37,177 bases of DNA from positions 1 to 37,177 of the forward strand of contig CAITYE010000137.1 of assembly GCA_903896535.1 (NCBI GenBank), in the 5' to 3' direction. The notes under the pieces were generated by a model, which was given only the letters and a program-made list of their open reading frames with translations, searched no databases and was not told the DNA's origin. Shown one piece after another: positions 35,133 to 37,177 of the stretch. Position numbers and translations under genes: made by a program. Numbering within the stretch: position 1 is the stretch's first letter; each line of letters opens with the position of its first letter. This stretch comes from an uncultured Paracraurococcus sp. (GTDB lineage Bacteria; Pseudomonadota; Alphaproteobacteria; Acetobacterales; Acetobacteraceae).

Positions 35133-35324
35133 ATGAAAATGCCATCCGTCGGCGGTGCTCGCACGCTTGAGCAGGCCGAAGCCCTCGCCCGCAAGCATGC
35201 CGGCGAGACCGTTGATCCTGCCGAGCTGGCGCAGTGCGACCTGGTCGAGCAGGGCGTGCCGGAATTCGCTTTCGGCGGCCCCATCCCCACCCACACCGGC
35301 CCCGACGCGCCGCAGGAGTCCTAA
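35133..35324 (+). CDS. Small hypothetical protein
   Basis: MKMPSVGGARTLEQAEALARKHAGETVDPAELAQCDLVEQGVPEFAFGGPIPTHTGPDAPQES; ATG at 35133. Confidence 0.55.
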   Translation: MKMPSVGGARTLEQAEALARKHAGETVDPAELAQCDLVEQGVPEFAFGGPIPTHTGPDAPQES

Positions 35325-35327
35325 GCC

Positions 35328-36491
35328 ATGGTTGAATTCCGCTCGCGCGCCCAAATCCTGCTGGCGAAAATCCAGTCGGCCGCCGGTACCGAAGTCACCC
35401 CATCCGTCAGCACCGACGCCGTGGTCAACCGCATGCCGGTTGTCCTGCGCGCGCCGTTCGAGACGCACGAGACCGACTACGTGACCGGCACGATGTCCGC
35501 CGGCCCGCCCATCATCGGCGGCGGCTATGCCGAAATGGACATCCCCATGAACGTCCGCGGCAAAGGCAACGCCGATCTCGACGCGCTGCTGCGCTGCTGC
35601 GGCCTGTCCGCCACCACGCTTTCGAGCGCCCAGACCGGCACCGCCACGGCGGGCAGCGCCTCCACCATCACCCTCGCCTCCGGCGCCTCCACCGTCGACG
35701 GCGCCTACACCGGCATGCCGCTGCGCATCACCGCCGGCACCGGCGCCGGCGGCACCTGGGTGGTCAGCGGCTATGTCGGCAGCACCAAGGTGGCCACGTT
35801 GGTCGGCGCGGCCGTCACACCAGACACCACCTCGGTCTACTCGATCGACGCCTGTGTGCTGTACAAGCCGGTCAGCGCCGCGAACGAGCTGGTCACGCTG
35901 CATCATCACCAGCGCTCCTCGGTCGCCTCCGGCCAGTCGCACCGCTTCCGCCTGTTCGACGCCGTCGGCTCGTTCAAGCTCGCGATCAAGCCGCGCCAGC
36001 TCGCCAACATCGATTTCACCGTGCGCGGCAAGCTCTCGGCCACGCCGGATGACGTGTCGGACCCGGGCGCCGCGACCTACCCGACCGGGCTGCCGGTGCC
36101 GACGATGGGCGCGCAGGTCTTTCTCGGCGGCACCCAGATACGCTTCACCGACTTCAGCTTCGACCTCGGCGCCGACCTGCAGATGTTCGCCGATCCAAGC
36201 GCCACCTTCGGCTATGACAGCGCCGCCATCGTCAGCCGCAAGCCGTCGGGCTCGATCGAACCGGACCTCACGCGCAACTCCACCCGCAACGCCTTCAGCA
36301 CCTGGCTCGCGAGTACGGACCAGTCGTTCTGGATGCAATGGGGCGGCACCGCCGGGGCGAAAGCCTCGTTCTGGATGCCGACGGTGCGGCTGACCGGCAA
36401 CGATCGATCGGACGCGGCGGGGTTCGTCTCCGAGAAACTGCCGTTCCGCGCCTATGGGCCGGACGCCGAGCTCTACATCTGCCTGGGTTGA
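35328..36491 (+). CDS. Major tail tube protein
   Basis: 387 aa; FRSRAQILLAKIQSAAGTEVTPSVSTDAVVN...; upstream of tail chaperone. Confidence 0.82.
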   Translation: MVEFRSRAQILLAKIQSAAGTEVTPSVSTDAVVNRMPVVLRAPFETHETDYVTGTMSAGPPIIGGGYAEMDIPMNVRGKGNADLDALLRCCGLSATTLSSAQTGTATAGSASTITLASGASTVDGAYTGMPLRITAGTGAGGTWVVSGYVGSTKVATLVGAAVTPDTTSVYSIDACVLYKPVSAANELVTLHHHQRSSVASGQSHRFRLFDAVGSFKLAIKPRQLANIDFTVRGKLSATPDDVSDPGAATYPTGLPVPTMGAQVFLGGTQIRFTDFSFDLGADLQMFADPSATFGYDSAAIVSRKPSGSIEPDLTRNSTRNAFSTWLASTDQSFWMQWGGTAGAKASFWMPTVRLTGNDRSDAAGFVSEKLPFRAYGPDAELYICLG

Positions 36492-36495
36492 TCGC

Positions 36496-37177
36496 ATGCT
36501 CCCGATTTCGCCTTCGACCCCGCTGCGCGTGGTTCCTGCCCTGGACCGCGTGATCGCCGCCCGCGCCCTGGCGCTCGCCCTGCGCAACCAGGACCCGCCG
36601 GCGCCGGCCCCTGCCATCGCGGCGGCCGAGGCTGCCACCGAGGCGGCGCAATCCGCCCTGGAGGCACTCGGCGAGGCGGCGCCGGTCTATCTGGTCAAGC
36701 CGGCCTCCCGGCGCGAGCGGATCGACTTCCACGCCGCCATGCTCGAAGCCGGCATCAACTATCAGGACGATGGCAAGATGCGCGCCGTCCTGCGCGATGC
36801 GGTGCGCGGGCTGGCCGATACCGAGGCCGACGCGCTGCTCGCCATCGTCGACGGCGTCGATGCCCTGGCGTCCAGCGGCGAGCTGGTGCCGGATGCGATG
36901 CGCGAACAGCTCCGTGACATCGAGGAGGCAGCGATCGCGGGCTGGCCGGCCTACGCCCGCGTCATCGCCGCCCGCACCAGGTGGCACGCCACCGCCCCGC
37001 TGATCGCGGCCCAGCGCTTCCTGGTCGGCTGGGAAAACGTCGCCGCGCCGTTCCGTCGCCTCGGCGGCGTGGTACCGGACGAGACGCTCGATCAGATCCC
37101 GGATGACGATGTGCGCGCCATCGGGCAAGCCGCGCTGGCGGCGTTCGGCGTGTCGGAGACCGAACGAAAAAACTCCT
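36496..37177 (+). CDS. Tail assembly chaperone, gpG-like (zero-frame product; continues across the circular junction to base 143)
   Basis: ATG at 36496, MLPISPSTPLRVVPALDRVIAARALAL...; reading through the junction gives 227 aa ending ...SETERKNS at TGA 141-143; lies between tail tube and tape measure genes. Confidence 0.85.
   Translation, partial: MLPISPSTPLRVVPALDRVIAARALALALRNQDPPAPAPAIAAAEAATEAAQSALEALGEAAPVYLVKPASRRERIDFHAAMLEAGINYQDDGKMRAVLRDAVRGLADTEADALLAIVDGVDALASSGELVPDAMREQLRDIEEAAIAGWPAYARVIAARTRWHATAPLIAAQRFLVGWENVAAPFRRLGGVVPDETLDQIPDDDVRAIGQAALAAFGVSETERKNS
37037..37177. repeat. Terminal direct repeat, identical to 1-141
   Basis: Same as 1-141. Confidence 0.97.

Noticed and set aside
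34704-36638. 644-aa - strand ORF opposite tail genes
   Set aside because: Antisense mirror; no recognisable motifs

Overview
The window reads as one complete, circular-permuted genome of a temperate siphovirus-like phage of an alphaproteobacterial host. Bases 1-141 are repeated exactly at 37037-37177, so the circular unit is 37,036 bp. Main modules, by circular order: lysogeny switch (CI-like repressor on -, Cro-like gene on +, shared operator region), early/replication genes (GcrA-like regulator, Toprim primase, zinc-ribbon protein, P-loop helicase), an iteron cluster that looks like a replication origin, a NusG-like antiterminator, terminase/portal/capsid genes, a tail module related to the Rhodobacter gene-transfer-agent (GTA) tail, lysis genes, a strong terminator, a tRNA-Thr 5'-half that is probably attP, and a leftward int/xis/ASCH/ParB-like operon. 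Strongest observations: (1) a canonical -1 frameshift signal (A AAA AAC, 8-nt spacer, hairpin) in the tail-chaperone gene that straddles the contig junction; (2) 11 exact copies of CTGTGAG/CTCACAG in about 205 bp between the helicase and the nusG-like gene, with the nusG start codon inside one copy; (3) a fused protease-capsid gene with an in-frame internal start and its own Shine-Dalgarno sequence; (4) a tRNA-Thr 5'-half next to the integrase; (5) likely lysogen-expressed membrane/secreted proteins around the immunity region; (6) several long palindromes in non-coding DNA. All functional calls come from reading translated motifs by eye; no database search was run.
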